From Sphaerisporangium aureirubrum (GTDB taxonomy: Bacteria; Actinomycetota; Actinomycetes; Streptosporangiales; Streptosporangiaceae), in contig NZ_JBHSRF010000039.1 in the NCBI RefSeq assembly GCF_042658925.1, forward strand, positions 17,411 through 81,410: a DNA stretch of 64,000 nucleotides. Direction: 5' to 3'. This document shows, in pieces, positions 42,849 through 51,222 of this stretch. A program made the translations under genes and the position numbers. How positions within the stretch are numbered: position 1 is the first letter of the stretch; each line of letters starts with the position of its first letter. The notes beneath the pieces were generated by a model. The model searched no databases. It was not told the origin of the DNA and saw only the letters and a list, made by a program, of their open reading frames with translations.

Positions 42849-43397
42849 ATGGAGTTCTTCTGTTATCACCGCGATCGGCCTGACTCCGCGGCGCTGCGCG
42901 GCGAGTTGCTGGAGGAGCACTGGTCCTACATGGACCGGTACGCGGCGGAGATGATCGCCCGTGGCCCGACCTTCGACCGCGGCGACGACACGGCCACCGG
43001 CAGCGTGCACATCGTCGACCTGCCGGATCTCGCCGCCGCGCGCGCGTTCGTCTTCGACGAGCCCAACTACCAGGCCGGTGTGTACCGGGACGTGATGTTG
43101 CGCAGATGGCGCGACGTGCTGGGACGCACCATGTGGGATTTCCCCGGCGGCCGGGACGGCGGCAACTGCTATCTGGTGCTGGGCCTCGCCTCCGGCGAGG
43201 CCGCCGACCTCGTCCCGCCAGCCGGCCGGGACGAGCTGATCGCGTATGGGCCACTGCTGTCCGACGACGGCACCACCTGGCTGGGTACGGCCGCGCTGGT
43301 CCGGGCGCCGGACCCGGACGCGGCACGCGCCGTCCTGACCCTGGACCGGTACGCCGACATCGAGGTCCACGACTGGGCGTTCGGCGGTCGGCGGTAA
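42849..43397 (+). CDS. YCII-family protein
   Basis: A 182-residue alpha/beta protein containing a YCII domain (about 1-95; EFFCYHRDRPDSAALRGELLEEHWSYMD and GSVHIVDLPDLAAARAFVFDEPNYQAG) and an apparent second, weaker half (about 100-180) that may be a diverged repeat. YCII proteins are small ferredoxin-like proteins of uncertain, possibly enzymatic, role. The start is ATG at 42849. There is no terminator between it and the preceding oxidoreductase. Confidence 0.78.
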   Translation: MEFFCYHRDRPDSAALRGELLEEHWSYMDRYAAEMIARGPTFDRGDDTATGSVHIVDLPDLAAARAFVFDEPNYQAGVYRDVMLRRWRDVLGRTMWDFPGGRDGGNCYLVLGLASGEAADLVPPAGRDELIAYGPLLSDDGTTWLGTAALVRAPDPDAARAVLTLDRYADIEVHDWAFGGRR

Positions 43398-43498
43398 CGA
43401 GCACCTGACCGTCGCGAAGGTGGCGACCACCAAAGATCAGAGCGCCCCGCCGCCCGCCGACGCGATCATGTCCGCCCCCTGCCGGGCGGACCTGCGCG

Positions 43499-43966
43499 TC
43501 ATCCGGCAGGGGTGTCCGGGTGCAGGGCCCACGCGCACATGGTGAGGTTCTCCACCAGCGTCTCTCGTGTCGTGTCGTCGAACTCCGCGAGCATGGTCTC
43601 CTCGATGCGGTCGAGCACACGATCGCAGTGGCGCAGGGCGGACACTCCTTCGCGGGTGAGGCGGACGCACAGCACCCGTCCGCCGTCCGGATGCGGGTCG
43701 CGGCGGATCAGTCCGCGTTGTTCCAGGTCGCGGACGACGAGGTTCATCGCCTGCGGGGTGACGAAGGCGATGCGGGCCAGCTCTGCCGACGAGACTCCGT
43801 CGCGCATGCGCAGCTCGCTGAGCGCCATGTACGCCGCCGTGGTCACCGCGTACCGGGTGAGCGCCTCGTCCAGAGGGGCGCGGATCCGACGCTCCAGGCG
43901 GTACACCAGGTAGCTCAGGCGCGGTGCGGGAGGCTGGTCGGTTCGGGGGGTAGGGCGAGGGGTCAC
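43499..43966 (-). CDS. MarR-family transcriptional regulator (copy 2)
   Basis: A 155-residue MarR protein closely similar to the one at 22271; the region SSAELARIAFVTPQAMNLVV to the wing is identical, while the N-terminus and C-terminal helices have diverged. It is divergent from the CBM13 esterase across a near-copy of the double MarR box. The GTG start has the same TATCGT-to-start spacing as copy 1, again suggesting leaderless expression. The pair could cross-regulate both esterase promoters. Confidence 0.85.
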   Translation of the reverse strand: MTPRPTPRTDQPPAPRLSYLVYRLERRIRAPLDEALTRYAVTTAAYMALSELRMRDGVSSAELARIAFVTPQAMNLVVRDLEQRGLIRRDPHPDGGRVLCVRLTREGVSALRHCDRVLDRIEETMLAEFDDTTRETLVENLTMCAWALHPDTPAG

Positions 43967-44014
43967 CAGGAGACGATAACGCGCGGTCCCTCGGCTGAAA
44001 GTTTCGTGACCCCT

Positions 44015-44048
44015 ATATCAAGCTACTTGATAACAAGTTGCTTGATAT
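44015..44048. promoter_or_regulatory. Double MarR box, copy 2
   Basis: The first arm, ATATCAAGCTACTTG, is identical to copy 1. The second arm, CAAGTTGCTTGATAT, has a single change. The spacer is ATAA. Confidence 0.7.
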
Positions 44049-44208
44049 GCAGCGCATAGGTCGTTTTTTCGAGGTGTGAGCGCCATGACCGGTCCGGCGT
44101 TGCCTTGACCACCGGCCAAGGCCGCTTCTATACCGGCTGCTTACAGGCCTCGTGAGTCAGCGGCGCCGCGCGCAAGCAGAGAACCCGAAATCGAGCAAAG
44201 GAGAGCGG

Positions 44209-45594
44209 ATGAAGCGAGTCATCGCAATGCTGGGCGGCGCCTGCGCCGTGCTGCTGTCCGCTGTCGCGGCCCTGGTGTTCACACACCCCGCCGCCGCGGC
44301 CACGCTGACCGAGGTCACCGGCTTCGGTGCCAACCCCGGCAACCTGCGCATGCACATCTACGTGCCCGACAACAGACCCACCAACCCCGCCATCGTGCTG
44401 GCCATGCACCCCTGCGGCGGCTCCGGGCCCGGCTTCTACTCCTCCAGCGAATTCGCCTCACAAGCCGACCGATACGGCTTCATCGTCATCTACCCATCGG
44501 CGTCGAAAAAGGGCAACTGCTTCGACAACTGGTCCGAGGCGTCGAAGGTGCGCGGCGGCCAGACCGACCCCGTATCACTCATGTCCATGATCACCTGGAC
44601 CCAGCAAAACCGCGCCGGCGACCCCAACCGCGTCTACGCCACCGGCAGCTCCTCAGGCGCCATGATGACCAACGCCATGCTCGCCCTCTACCCCGAGGTG
44701 TTCAAGGCGGGGGCGGCGTTCATGGGCGTACCGTTCACCTGCTTCCCCAACGAGGCCGCCTACTCTCCCGGAGGCAACCCCGCCCCGTGCGTCAACATCA
44801 GCGCACAGCAGTGGGGCGACCGGGCACGCAACGCCAACCCCAGCTTCCGCGGACCCTGGCCGCGGATGCAGCTGTGGCACGGCACCAACGACAACGTGGT
44901 CGCCTACTCCGAACTGGAGGAGGAAATCAAGCAATGGACCAACGTCCACGGCCTGAGCCAGACCCCGACCTCCACCGACACCCCCCAAACCAACTGGAAC
45001 CGCCGCCGCTACGCCGACACCACCGGAACGGTGCGGGTCGAGGCCTACAGCATCCAAGGCGCCGGCCACTCCCTCCCGTCGAGCGGCATGGCCGCCAACG
45101 CCGTGCAGTTCTTCGGCCTCACCACTAACCCCACCCCCACCATCACCCCGACCGTCACCCCGACCGTGACTCCGACGGTGACCCCGACCGTCACGCCGAC
45201 CCCGACCCCGACCTCCGGCGCCTCCTTCCGGTTGCGCAACGAGGCCGCGGGCCGGTGCGTCGACTCGCCCAACAGCGCCAGCGCCAACGGCACCCAGCTG
45301 CAGATCTACGACTGCCACACCAACCCGAACCAGAGGTTCACCTACACCTCGGCGAGCCAGTTGCAGATCCTCGGCAAGTGCCTGGACTCCCCGACCAACG
45401 CCGGCTCGGGCACCAGGGTCCAGCTCTACGACTGCCACACCAACGCCAACCAGCGCTGGACCTTCAACTCCAACGGCACCGTCACCACACCGGCCAACAA
45501 CCTCTGCCTCAACGTCACCGGCACCGGCAACACCTCCGGCGTCACCGTCGCCACCTGCAACGGATCCGCCAACCAGAGATGGACCCGGGCATAG
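44209..45594 (+). CDS. Secreted CE1-type esterase with C-terminal ricin-type (CBM13) module
   Basis: A 461-residue secreted esterase. The signal peptide and catalytic domain (1 to about 310) are almost identical to the gene at 20668, differing at only a few residues (such as TWTQQNRAGDPNRVYATG). The nucleophile Ser lies in GSSSG. The TVTP linker is shorter, and a ricin B-like trefoil (about 340-461; repeats ending NQRF/NQRW) replaces CBM2. ATG at 44209 has an AAAGGAG site. The change of binding module would direct the same esterase activity to xylan or other glycans rather than cellulose. Confidence 0.88.
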   Translation: MKRVIAMLGGACAVLLSAVAALVFTHPAAAATLTEVTGFGANPGNLRMHIYVPDNRPTNPAIVLAMHPCGGSGPGFYSSSEFASQADRYGFIVIYPSASKKGNCFDNWSEASKVRGGQTDPVSLMSMITWTQQNRAGDPNRVYATGSSSGAMMTNAMLALYPEVFKAGAAFMGVPFTCFPNEAAYSPGGNPAPCVNISAQQWGDRARNANPSFRGPWPRMQLWHGTNDNVVAYSELEEEIKQWTNVHGLSQTPTSTDTPQTNWNRRRYADTTGTVRVEAYSIQGAGHSLPSSGMAANAVQFFGLTTNPTPTITPTVTPTVTPTVTPTVTPTPTPTSGASFRLRNEAAGRCVDSPNSASANGTQLQIYDCHTNPNQRFTYTSASQLQILGKCLDSPTNAGSGTRVQLYDCHTNANQRWTFNSNGTVTTPANNLCLNVTGTGNTSGVTVATCNGSANQRWTRA

Positions 45595-45611
45595 CCCGAA
45601 CCGGCCTCGTA

Positions 45612-45640
45612 TCCGCGCCGGCCCAGGCGGCCGGCGCGGA
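45612..45640 (+). terminator. Terminator hairpin after the CBM13 esterase
   Basis: Perfect 12-base arms (TCCGCGCCGGCC and complement) with a 5-base loop, 18 bases after the stop; no T-run. Confidence 0.6.
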
Positions 45641-45866
45641 ACGTCCCGCACCCGCGATGCCCGGACCGGTTGACGATCCCGCAACGGAAATTTTCAGCAC
45701 TCGCCTCGCGTCGTCAAGGTGTATTAATCCCGATATCCCAGATAAGCGTCCTCAATCCCTCGCGCTGCAGTCAGCGGCACCCGGCGCCTGTTGACAGCGG
45801 CTTTCTCCTCGTATTTGCTCTGCACGCCGTCTCAGTCATCCGAGGAGAGGGACTCGGAGGATGAAA

Positions 45867-45880
45867 TGTGAGCGCTAACA
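45867..45880. promoter_or_regulatory. LacI-type operator TGTGAGCGCTAACA (site 4)
   Basis: Identical to site 3 (26771). It ends 40 bases before the chosen start of the cutinase-like gene, a position suited to repression. Confidence 0.7.
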
Positions 45881-45920
45881 ATGCCTAGTTGGCCGGAAGT
45901 GCATGAGCGGAGGAACGCAA

Positions 45921-47261
45921 GTGCGACGACGTGTGAGTGAGTCACCGGCACCTGATGCCGTCGGCGGGCCGCGACCGCGGCCTGGCTCCCGAGGGTGGTC
46001 GACCAGACGGGTCATGGCCGTGGTGGTAGCCCTCCTCGGGCTGCTCGCGGTGATCGTCGTGACTCGACCGGCATCTGCCGCCGACAATCCCTACCAGCGG
46101 GGGCCCGACCCGACCTTGGCCAGCGTGGCCGCCAGCAGGGGGACCTTCGCCACCGCGCAGATGAGCGTGCCGGGGAACGGCTTCGGCAGTGGGGTGATCT
46201 ACTACCCGACGGACACCAGCCAGACTTTCGGCGGGGTCGCGATCGTGCCCGGCTACTCCGCCCTGTTCTCCGCCGAAGAGGCCTGGATGGGTCACTGGCT
46301 GGCGTCCTTCGGTTTCGTCGTGATCGGAATCGAGACCGTCACCCGCACCGACAGCGCGGATGCCCGGGCCACTCAGCTCCTCGCCGCGCTCGACTACCTC
46401 ACGCAGCGGAGTTCGGTCCGCGACCGGGTCGACCCCAACCGGTTGTCGGTGATCGGCCACTCCGCGGGAGGCGCCGGCGTTCTCACCGCGGTACTCCGGC
46501 GGCCCACACTGAAAGCCGCGATTGGACTCGCGCCTGGCTCCCCTGTGGGGAACTACAACATGTCCAGCGACCGGGTACCGACGATGTTCATCTCAGGACA
46601 GCGGGACACGACGGTCACGCAGGCCTATCTGAACGGGATATACACCACTATTCCCGCCTCGACACCGAGCGCCTGGGTGGAGATAACCGGTGTGGACCAC
46701 CTGTTCGCGACACGGGCGAACACCACCGAGATGCGGGTGCTGATCCCCTGGCTGAAGATCTTCGTCGACAACGACACGCGGTACACCCAGTTCCTGTGCC
46801 CGCTGATGGATCCCTCCGGCATCTCCATGTACCGCAACAAGTGCCCGTACACGCCGTCGCCGAGTTCGTCGCCCAGCCCGTCACCCTCGCCGTCCACCAC
46901 CCCGTCACCCTCGCCGTCCGTCAGCCCGTCACCTTCGCCGTCCAGCACCCCGTCGCCTCAGCCCACAGGCGCCTGCACCGCGAGCTACCGCACGGTGAAC
47001 TCGTGGTCCGGCGGCTACCAGGGCGAGGTCACGGTGAAGGCAGGCAACTCGGCGGTCAACGGATGGGCCGTCAGATGGACGCTGAGCAGCGGTCAGTCGA
47101 TCTCCCAAGTGTGGAACGGCACCCTGAGCGCCAGCGGTTCCGCGGTGACGGTGTCGAACGCCTCGTACAACGCCTCGCTCCCGGCCTCCGGCACGACCAC
47201 GTTCGGCTTCCTCGCCAACGGTGCCCCGTCCACCCCGTCCCTGACCTGTACCAGCCCGTGA
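45921..47261 (+). CDS. Secreted cutinase/polyester-hydrolase-like enzyme with C-terminal CBM2
   Basis: A 446-residue secreted alpha/beta hydrolase whose catalytic part (about 54-285) resembles Thermobifida-type cutinases: NPYQRGPDPT start, GSGVIYYPTD, IVPGY oxyanion Tyr, GHSAGG nucleophile (Ser about 181), SGQRDTTV Asp, VDHLFAT His and DNDTRYTQFLC with a Cys pair. A Ser/Pro linker and a CBM2 (about 345-446) follow. Two active-site positions differ from PET hydrolases: the residue after the nucleophile is Ala, not Met, and the TPWH Trp is replaced (APGSP). GTG at 45921 is chosen for GGAGGAA upstream; ATG at 45903 is an alternative. Confidence 0.82.
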   Translation: MRRRVSESPAPDAVGGPRPRPGSRGWSTRRVMAVVVALLGLLAVIVVTRPASAADNPYQRGPDPTLASVAASRGTFATAQMSVPGNGFGSGVIYYPTDTSQTFGGVAIVPGYSALFSAEEAWMGHWLASFGFVVIGIETVTRTDSADARATQLLAALDYLTQRSSVRDRVDPNRLSVIGHSAGGAGVLTAVLRRPTLKAAIGLAPGSPVGNYNMSSDRVPTMFISGQRDTTVTQAYLNGIYTTIPASTPSAWVEITGVDHLFATRANTTEMRVLIPWLKIFVDNDTRYTQFLCPLMDPSGISMYRNKCPYTPSPSSSPSPSPSPSTTPSPSPSVSPSPSPSSTPSPQPTGACTASYRTVNSWSGGYQGEVTVKAGNSAVNGWAVRWTLSSGQSISQVWNGTLSASGSAVTVSNASYNASLPASGTTTFGFLANGAPSTPSLTCTSP

Positions 47262-47267
47262 CCGACA

Positions 47268-47675
47268 TCACGGACTCGTGATCACCTGGTCCGCAGGATT
47301 CTCGCTGTGGTCATAGCGCTGCTGTGCCGCGATGACCTCGGGGGTGTGCGCCGAGATCCAGCGGACCAGTTGGGCGAACGGCCGGGACAGGCCTTCCCCC
47401 AACGCGGTCAGCTCATAGCTGACCTGCGGCGGGGTGGTCGGCTCCACGGTGCGCTCCACCAGTCCGTCGCGGACCAGGGTGCGCAGCTTGGCGGAGAGCA
47501 TCTTCTCGCTGATGCCGTCGATGCGCCGGCGCAGCTCGAAGAAGCGCATCGGCCCAGGCGTCAACGCGGCCAGGATCAGCGGCACCCACCGTCCGGTGAC
47601 GTGCTCCATCACTTCGCGTCCGGGGCAGTCGTTGTGAAATGTGTCACTGATCCACCGGGCGTCGCTGTGGTCCAC
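47268..47675 (-). CDS. HxlR-family transcriptional regulator
   Basis: A 135-residue HxlR-type winged-helix protein. The family Cys (NDCPGREVMEHVTGRWVPLIL) and ELRRRIDGISEKMLSAKLRTL recognition region are present. It converges on the cutinase-like gene and is divergent from the SDR gene. The inverted repeat at 47720-47734 in the shared promoter is its likely operator, so it probably represses the SDR gene and itself. The cysteine suggests redox or electrophile sensing, which is inference. Confidence 0.87.
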   Translation of the reverse strand: MDHSDARWISDTFHNDCPGREVMEHVTGRWVPLILAALTPGPMRFFELRRRIDGISEKMLSAKLRTLVRDGLVERTVEPTTPPQVSYELTALGEGLSRPFAQLVRWISAHTPEVIAAQQRYDHSENPADQVITSP

Positions 47676-47719
47676 CTGCTCACCTACCGCTGTGTCTACG
47701 GCCTACCTTGAGGTACGTA

Positions 47720-47734
47720 CTTACAAAATGTAAG
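47720..47734. promoter_or_regulatory. Inverted repeat CTTAC-AAAAT-GTAAG, candidate HxlR operator
   Basis: Perfect 5-base arms flank an A/T-rich centre between the divergent HxlR and SDR genes. Confidence 0.6.
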
Positions 47735-47785
47735 CCCAAAACCTAGCGTCTCCCACGTCTTCGTTCGACGAGTCAGGAGAGACGC

Positions 47786-48598
47786 ATGAACAGCAAGCAG
47801 GTGGCGCTGGTCAGCGGCGCCGGCCGGGGGATCGGGGCCGCCACCGCGCGCGAGTTGGGCCGGCTCGGCTATCACGTGATCGTCAACTATCTGCGGGACG
47901 CCGAGTCCGCGGAGGCGGTGGCCGAGCAGATCGGTGCCGCGAAGGCGATCCAGGCCGACGTGACCGACGAGGCCCAGGTGACTGCGCTGGTGGACCGCGT
48001 GGTCGGCGAGCACGGGTGGATCGACGTGCTGGTGGGCAACGCCAACACCGCGGCGCCGCCGTTCGGCCCGCTGGAGCGTGTGCCGTGGGAGGCGTTCGCG
48101 GCCAAGGTGAGCGATGAGCTGGCCGGCGTCTACCACCTGACCCGGCGGGTGCTGCCGATCATGCGCCGGCGGCGGTCCGGCCGGATCGTCTACGTCTCCG
48201 CCACCGCGGCCGACCTGATCATCGGCAGCGCCGCCCACTCCACGGCCAAGGCCGCCGTGAACGCCTTCACCCAGCAGGTCGCCGGCGAGGCCATACGGTA
48301 CGGCATCACCGTCAACGCCGTCGCTCCTGGCGGGGTCGGTACCGATGCCACCGCCGGGGTGTTCACCGACGTCATCCGGCGCCACTTCGGCGACCGGTCG
48401 GTGACCGGCACGATGCTGCGGCCGGAAGACCTGGCCCGCCCGATCGCCGCCCTCGTGGACGGCGCGTTCGCCACGGTCACCGGACAGGTGATCTCCGTCG
48501 ATGGCGGATACCCGCTGCTGAGCCAGCTGCTGGACGGCCTGCCGTCCCAGTTCCCCACGGCTTCGCCGGCCTCGGATCAGGAGGTGCCGGTGCGGTGA
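47786..48598 (+). CDS. Short-chain dehydrogenase/reductase with atypical active site
   Basis: A 270-residue SDR. The cofactor motif is VSGAGRGIGAATA and the active-site Ser is in VYVSAT (about 138). At the catalytic YxxxK position the sequence is HSTAK (His 151, Lys 155), so the usual Tyr is His, and the NNAG motif reads GNAN. The substrate loop and GYPLLSQ C-terminus are otherwise normal. Replacement of the proton-donating Tyr suggests altered catalysis or a non-enzymatic role. It is divergent from and probably regulated by HxlR. Confidence 0.85.
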   Translation: MNSKQVALVSGAGRGIGAATARELGRLGYHVIVNYLRDAESAEAVAEQIGAAKAIQADVTDEAQVTALVDRVVGEHGWIDVLVGNANTAAPPFGPLERVPWEAFAAKVSDELAGVYHLTRRVLPIMRRRRSGRIVYVSATAADLIIGSAAHSTAKAAVNAFTQQVAGEAIRYGITVNAVAPGGVGTDATAGVFTDVIRRHFGDRSVTGTMLRPEDLARPIAALVDGAFATVTGQVISVDGGYPLLSQLLDGLPSQFPTASPASDQEVPVR

Positions 48599-48614
48599 CG
48601 GACGATGTGTCCCG

Positions 48615-49676
48615 TCACGGCCGGGTCGTCGTGCTTCCCCGGAGGCGCCTTGCGGCGAGGGCGAGGATCGCGATGGCGATCAGTGTGTACACCGCGTTGC
48701 CGATGCGGGCGATGACTGGATCGGTCGTGCCGACGATGGGCGTAAGGAAGAAGCTCGACCACGCGTAGGTGACGACGGCCCCCGACGCGGCGGCGAAGAC
48801 CTGTGGCGGTCCCCACGCTCGCCGGCGGCCGTACCACCAGAGCGCGGCCATGGCCACCGCCTCGGCCGGCAGGCAGACGGCGACGCTCACCCAGCCGTGC
48901 AGGTGATCAGCGCTCTGCCGGACGACGCTCGTCACCACCAGTGAGGCGGCGAAGACGAGTAGGAGCGACGGGACGGAGCCGGGCAGGCGAGAGGCCGTGG
49001 CGTTCGGCCGGACGGCGAAGGCCGCGACGACGAGCGCCACGGCGGTGACCGCGGTCGCGGTCATCTGCTGTACGGAGGGCTGGAACACCGGGACCCCGGG
49101 GGTCGTCCCCGCCGCGTAGAGTGCCCCGGCCCAGTAGAGCGCGACGGTGAGCAGGAACACGGCGGATGTGACGACCAGGCCGCGAGTGCGTAGCCACGGC
49201 ACCCGTGCCCGGCTGGGGAACAGGGTCTCGGCGAGTGCGATCGGTGTGCAGATGCTCCAGATGACGTGCAGCGACAGCACATAGACCGTCCATTTCGCCC
49301 CCATGCCGAGGAAGGGGAGGGGCGATTCGTCGAGCAGGCGGTGCCCGGCGAAGTCCGGGTTGAACAGGGACATCGTGGCGAAGCCTTCTTCCAGCACGCC
49401 GTAGGCCCCGGCCAGTAACGCGATGGTGGGCCAGCCCCGGCCGGTGCGCCGCGCGAGCTCACGGATGAGCAGCGCCCCGGAGCCGTACAGCGGGACGAAG
49501 ACCGCGACGATGCCCACGCTGGGCAACGCGACGTCGCCGAGCAGCAATTCCGCCACGAACGGTGCCAGTAGCGACAGGGAGACGATGGGTGCCCATCTCC
49601 GCCACCTCGGCTCCGGCCGGTCGCCGGCCGGTGCGGGGTGCGGGACGGAATCGGATAAGTGCGGCTTTTTCCGCAT
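48615..49676 (-). CDS. Polytopic membrane protein of unknown function
   Basis: A 353-residue integral membrane protein with about ten hydrophobic segments and a short basic cytoplasmic N-terminus. GAYGVLEEGFATMSLFNPDF contains a paired Glu in a membrane region, recalling but not matching CPBP-type proteases. I do not recognise the family. ATG at 49676 is preceded by AAGGAC. It converges closely with the SDR gene and is divergent from the two-component system, which might control it. Confidence 0.75.
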   Translation of the reverse strand: MRKKPHLSDSVPHPAPAGDRPEPRWRRWAPIVSLSLLAPFVAELLLGDVALPSVGIVAVFVPLYGSGALLIRELARRTGRGWPTIALLAGAYGVLEEGFATMSLFNPDFAGHRLLDESPLPFLGMGAKWTVYVLSLHVIWSICTPIALAETLFPSRARVPWLRTRGLVVTSAVFLLTVALYWAGALYAAGTTPGVPVFQPSVQQMTATAVTAVALVVAAFAVRPNATASRLPGSVPSLLLVFAASLVVTSVVRQSADHLHGWVSVAVCLPAEAVAMAALWWYGRRRAWGPPQVFAAASGAVVTYAWSSFFLTPIVGTTDPVIARIGNAVYTLIAIAILALAARRLRGSTTTRP

Positions 49677-49830
49677 GCCGAGGTCCTTGTGCAGGGAGGT
49701 TTACGGCGATGAAGACGGCAGCTCAATCTGCGCGCGACCGCGACGGGACGCCACTGGCATCGGCCCGTTGACCTGCAGAATTGCCGTACGGACAATGAAC
49801 AATCTATCGGTTGACAGTCCCGCGACCTCG

Positions 49831-49843
49831 ACAACCGAGTTGT
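49831..49843. promoter_or_regulatory. Inverted repeat ACAAC-CGA-GTTGT
   Basis: Perfect 5-base arms lie in the divergent region between the membrane protein and the histidine kinase gene, a candidate site for the NarL-type response regulator. Confidence 0.4.
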
Positions 49844-49935
49844 GTTGTATGTCGCCGATGTTGTTTTTCGACGGCCAGGCTTCCGGTCGCCACCATTGAG
49901 GTGACGGCAACTCCAGAGGGGGAAGGTGCGCGGTC

Positions 49936-51222
49936 ATGACGTCACGATCGCCACTCGCCCACGACCGGAGCCCCGGGTGGGTGGGGCATGTCGTGATGTT
50001 CGTCATCGTCGCCGTCTACGCGTGCCTGCAGGTGCTGCTCTACGCCGGGGGGCAACGGACCTCCGGAGTGCTGGGGACGGCGGCCGAGCTGGTGTTCAAC
50101 CTCGTCGTCGACGGGCTCCTGTTGTTCATGCCGAGCCGCCCGCGGACGGCCGGCGTTCTCGTCGTCCTCGGCGCGGCGCTCGCACAGGTCGCTGCTCTGG
50201 CCGCGCCCGGGCTGCTGACCTCCACCGACGCGCTCTACGCGGGCCCGGTGCTGCTGGCGACGCCCGTCGCGGTGTGGATCCTGGCCTACCTGCGGCCCAT
50301 GCCCACGGCGTTCGCCTGCGTCGGCGCGCTGGCGCTGCTGAACGTCCAGCCGTGGGCACCGACCTGGGCCGGCCTGTACGTCGGTGCGGTCTACGTCGTG
50401 TTGCCCGCCGTGATCGCGATGTACGTGCGTGCGCGGGCACGACTGCTGCAGTCGCTGCGCGAGCGGGTCGAGATCGCCGAACGTGAAAGGCATCTCCTCA
50501 ACGAGAGGGCCATCGCGGCCGAACGCCAGCACCTGGCGGCCGAGATGCACGACGTGGTCACCCATCACGTCACCGAGATCGTCCTGCACGCCGGAGCCCT
50601 GCGGACGTCCACCGAGGACGAGGCCGTCAAGGCCGCGGCACGGCGGATCGGGGATCTCGGCTCCCGGACCATGGTCGAGCTGCGGGATCTCATCGGCGTC
50701 ATGCGGAGCGGCGAGCGCGCCACCCCCGCGCAGGAGACGTACGACCGGGACGGCCGTGGGCCGGCGCCACGGAGCACCGGCCATCGCGGCGGCGACCTGG
50801 CCGAGCTGACCGCCACCGCCGGGGCGTCGCTGCGCGTCGGCGGTGATCCCGGCACGGCGTCCCCCGTAATCTCCCGTGCCGTGTACCGGGTGGTCCAGGA
50901 GGCGCTGACCAACGTCCGCAAACACGCCCCCGGCGCCCGTGCGACCGTCGACCTGCGCTACCGCCCCGAGGCGGTGAGCGTCGAGATCCTCAACACCGCA
51001 CCCACCGCACCCACCGATCCGTCGCTGGTGGCCAGCGGATCGCGGGCAGGGCTGACCGGCCTGCGACAGCGGGTCTCCCTGCTCGGCGGCACCCTGCGGA
51101 GCGGGTCCACCGAGCAGGGCGGGTATCTGGTCACGGCGAGCCTCCCGGCGTCCGTCCCGGCCGAGGACCACCGTGAACGACCGGCTCCTCCGGACCTTTC
51201 TCCGCCGCGAGCCCTCACATGA
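49936..51222 (+). CDS. Sensor histidine kinase (NarL/DesK type, HisKA_3)
   Basis: A 428-residue membrane sensor. About six N-terminal transmembrane helices (15-170) lack a large extracellular domain. A HisKA_3 dimerisation helix carries the phospho-accepting His in AAEMHDVVTHHVTEIV (about 210). An HATPase domain has VVQEALTNVRKHAPGA (N-box) and SRAGLTGLRQRVSLLGG (G-box). It autophosphorylates and passes phosphate to the response regulator encoded next, with which it overlaps (ATGA at 51219). The signal is unknown; a membrane or envelope cue is typical for this topology. Confidence 0.88.
   Translation: MTSRSPLAHDRSPGWVGHVVMFVIVAVYACLQVLLYAGGQRTSGVLGTAAELVFNLVVDGLLLFMPSRPRTAGVLVVLGAALAQVAALAAPGLLTSTDALYAGPVLLATPVAVWILAYLRPMPTAFACVGALALLNVQPWAPTWAGLYVGAVYVVLPAVIAMYVRARARLLQSLRERVEIAERERHLLNERAIAAERQHLAAEMHDVVTHHVTEIVLHAGALRTSTEDEAVKAAARRIGDLGSRTMVELRDLIGVMRSGERATPAQETYDRDGRGPAPRSTGHRGGDLAELTATAGASLRVGGDPGTASPVISRAVYRVVQEALTNVRKHAPGARATVDLRYRPEAVSVEILNTAPTAPTDPSLVASGSRAGLTGLRQRVSLLGGTLRSGSTEQGGYLVTASLPASVPAEDHRERPAPPDLSPPRALT

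Larger units (their letters stand above)
45595..45920. other. Intergenic region with terminator and LacI-type operator
   Basis: No gene is seen. A 12-bp-stem hairpin (45612-45640) ends the esterase unit, and the LacI-type operator at 45867-45880 precedes the cutinase-like gene. Confidence 0.6.
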
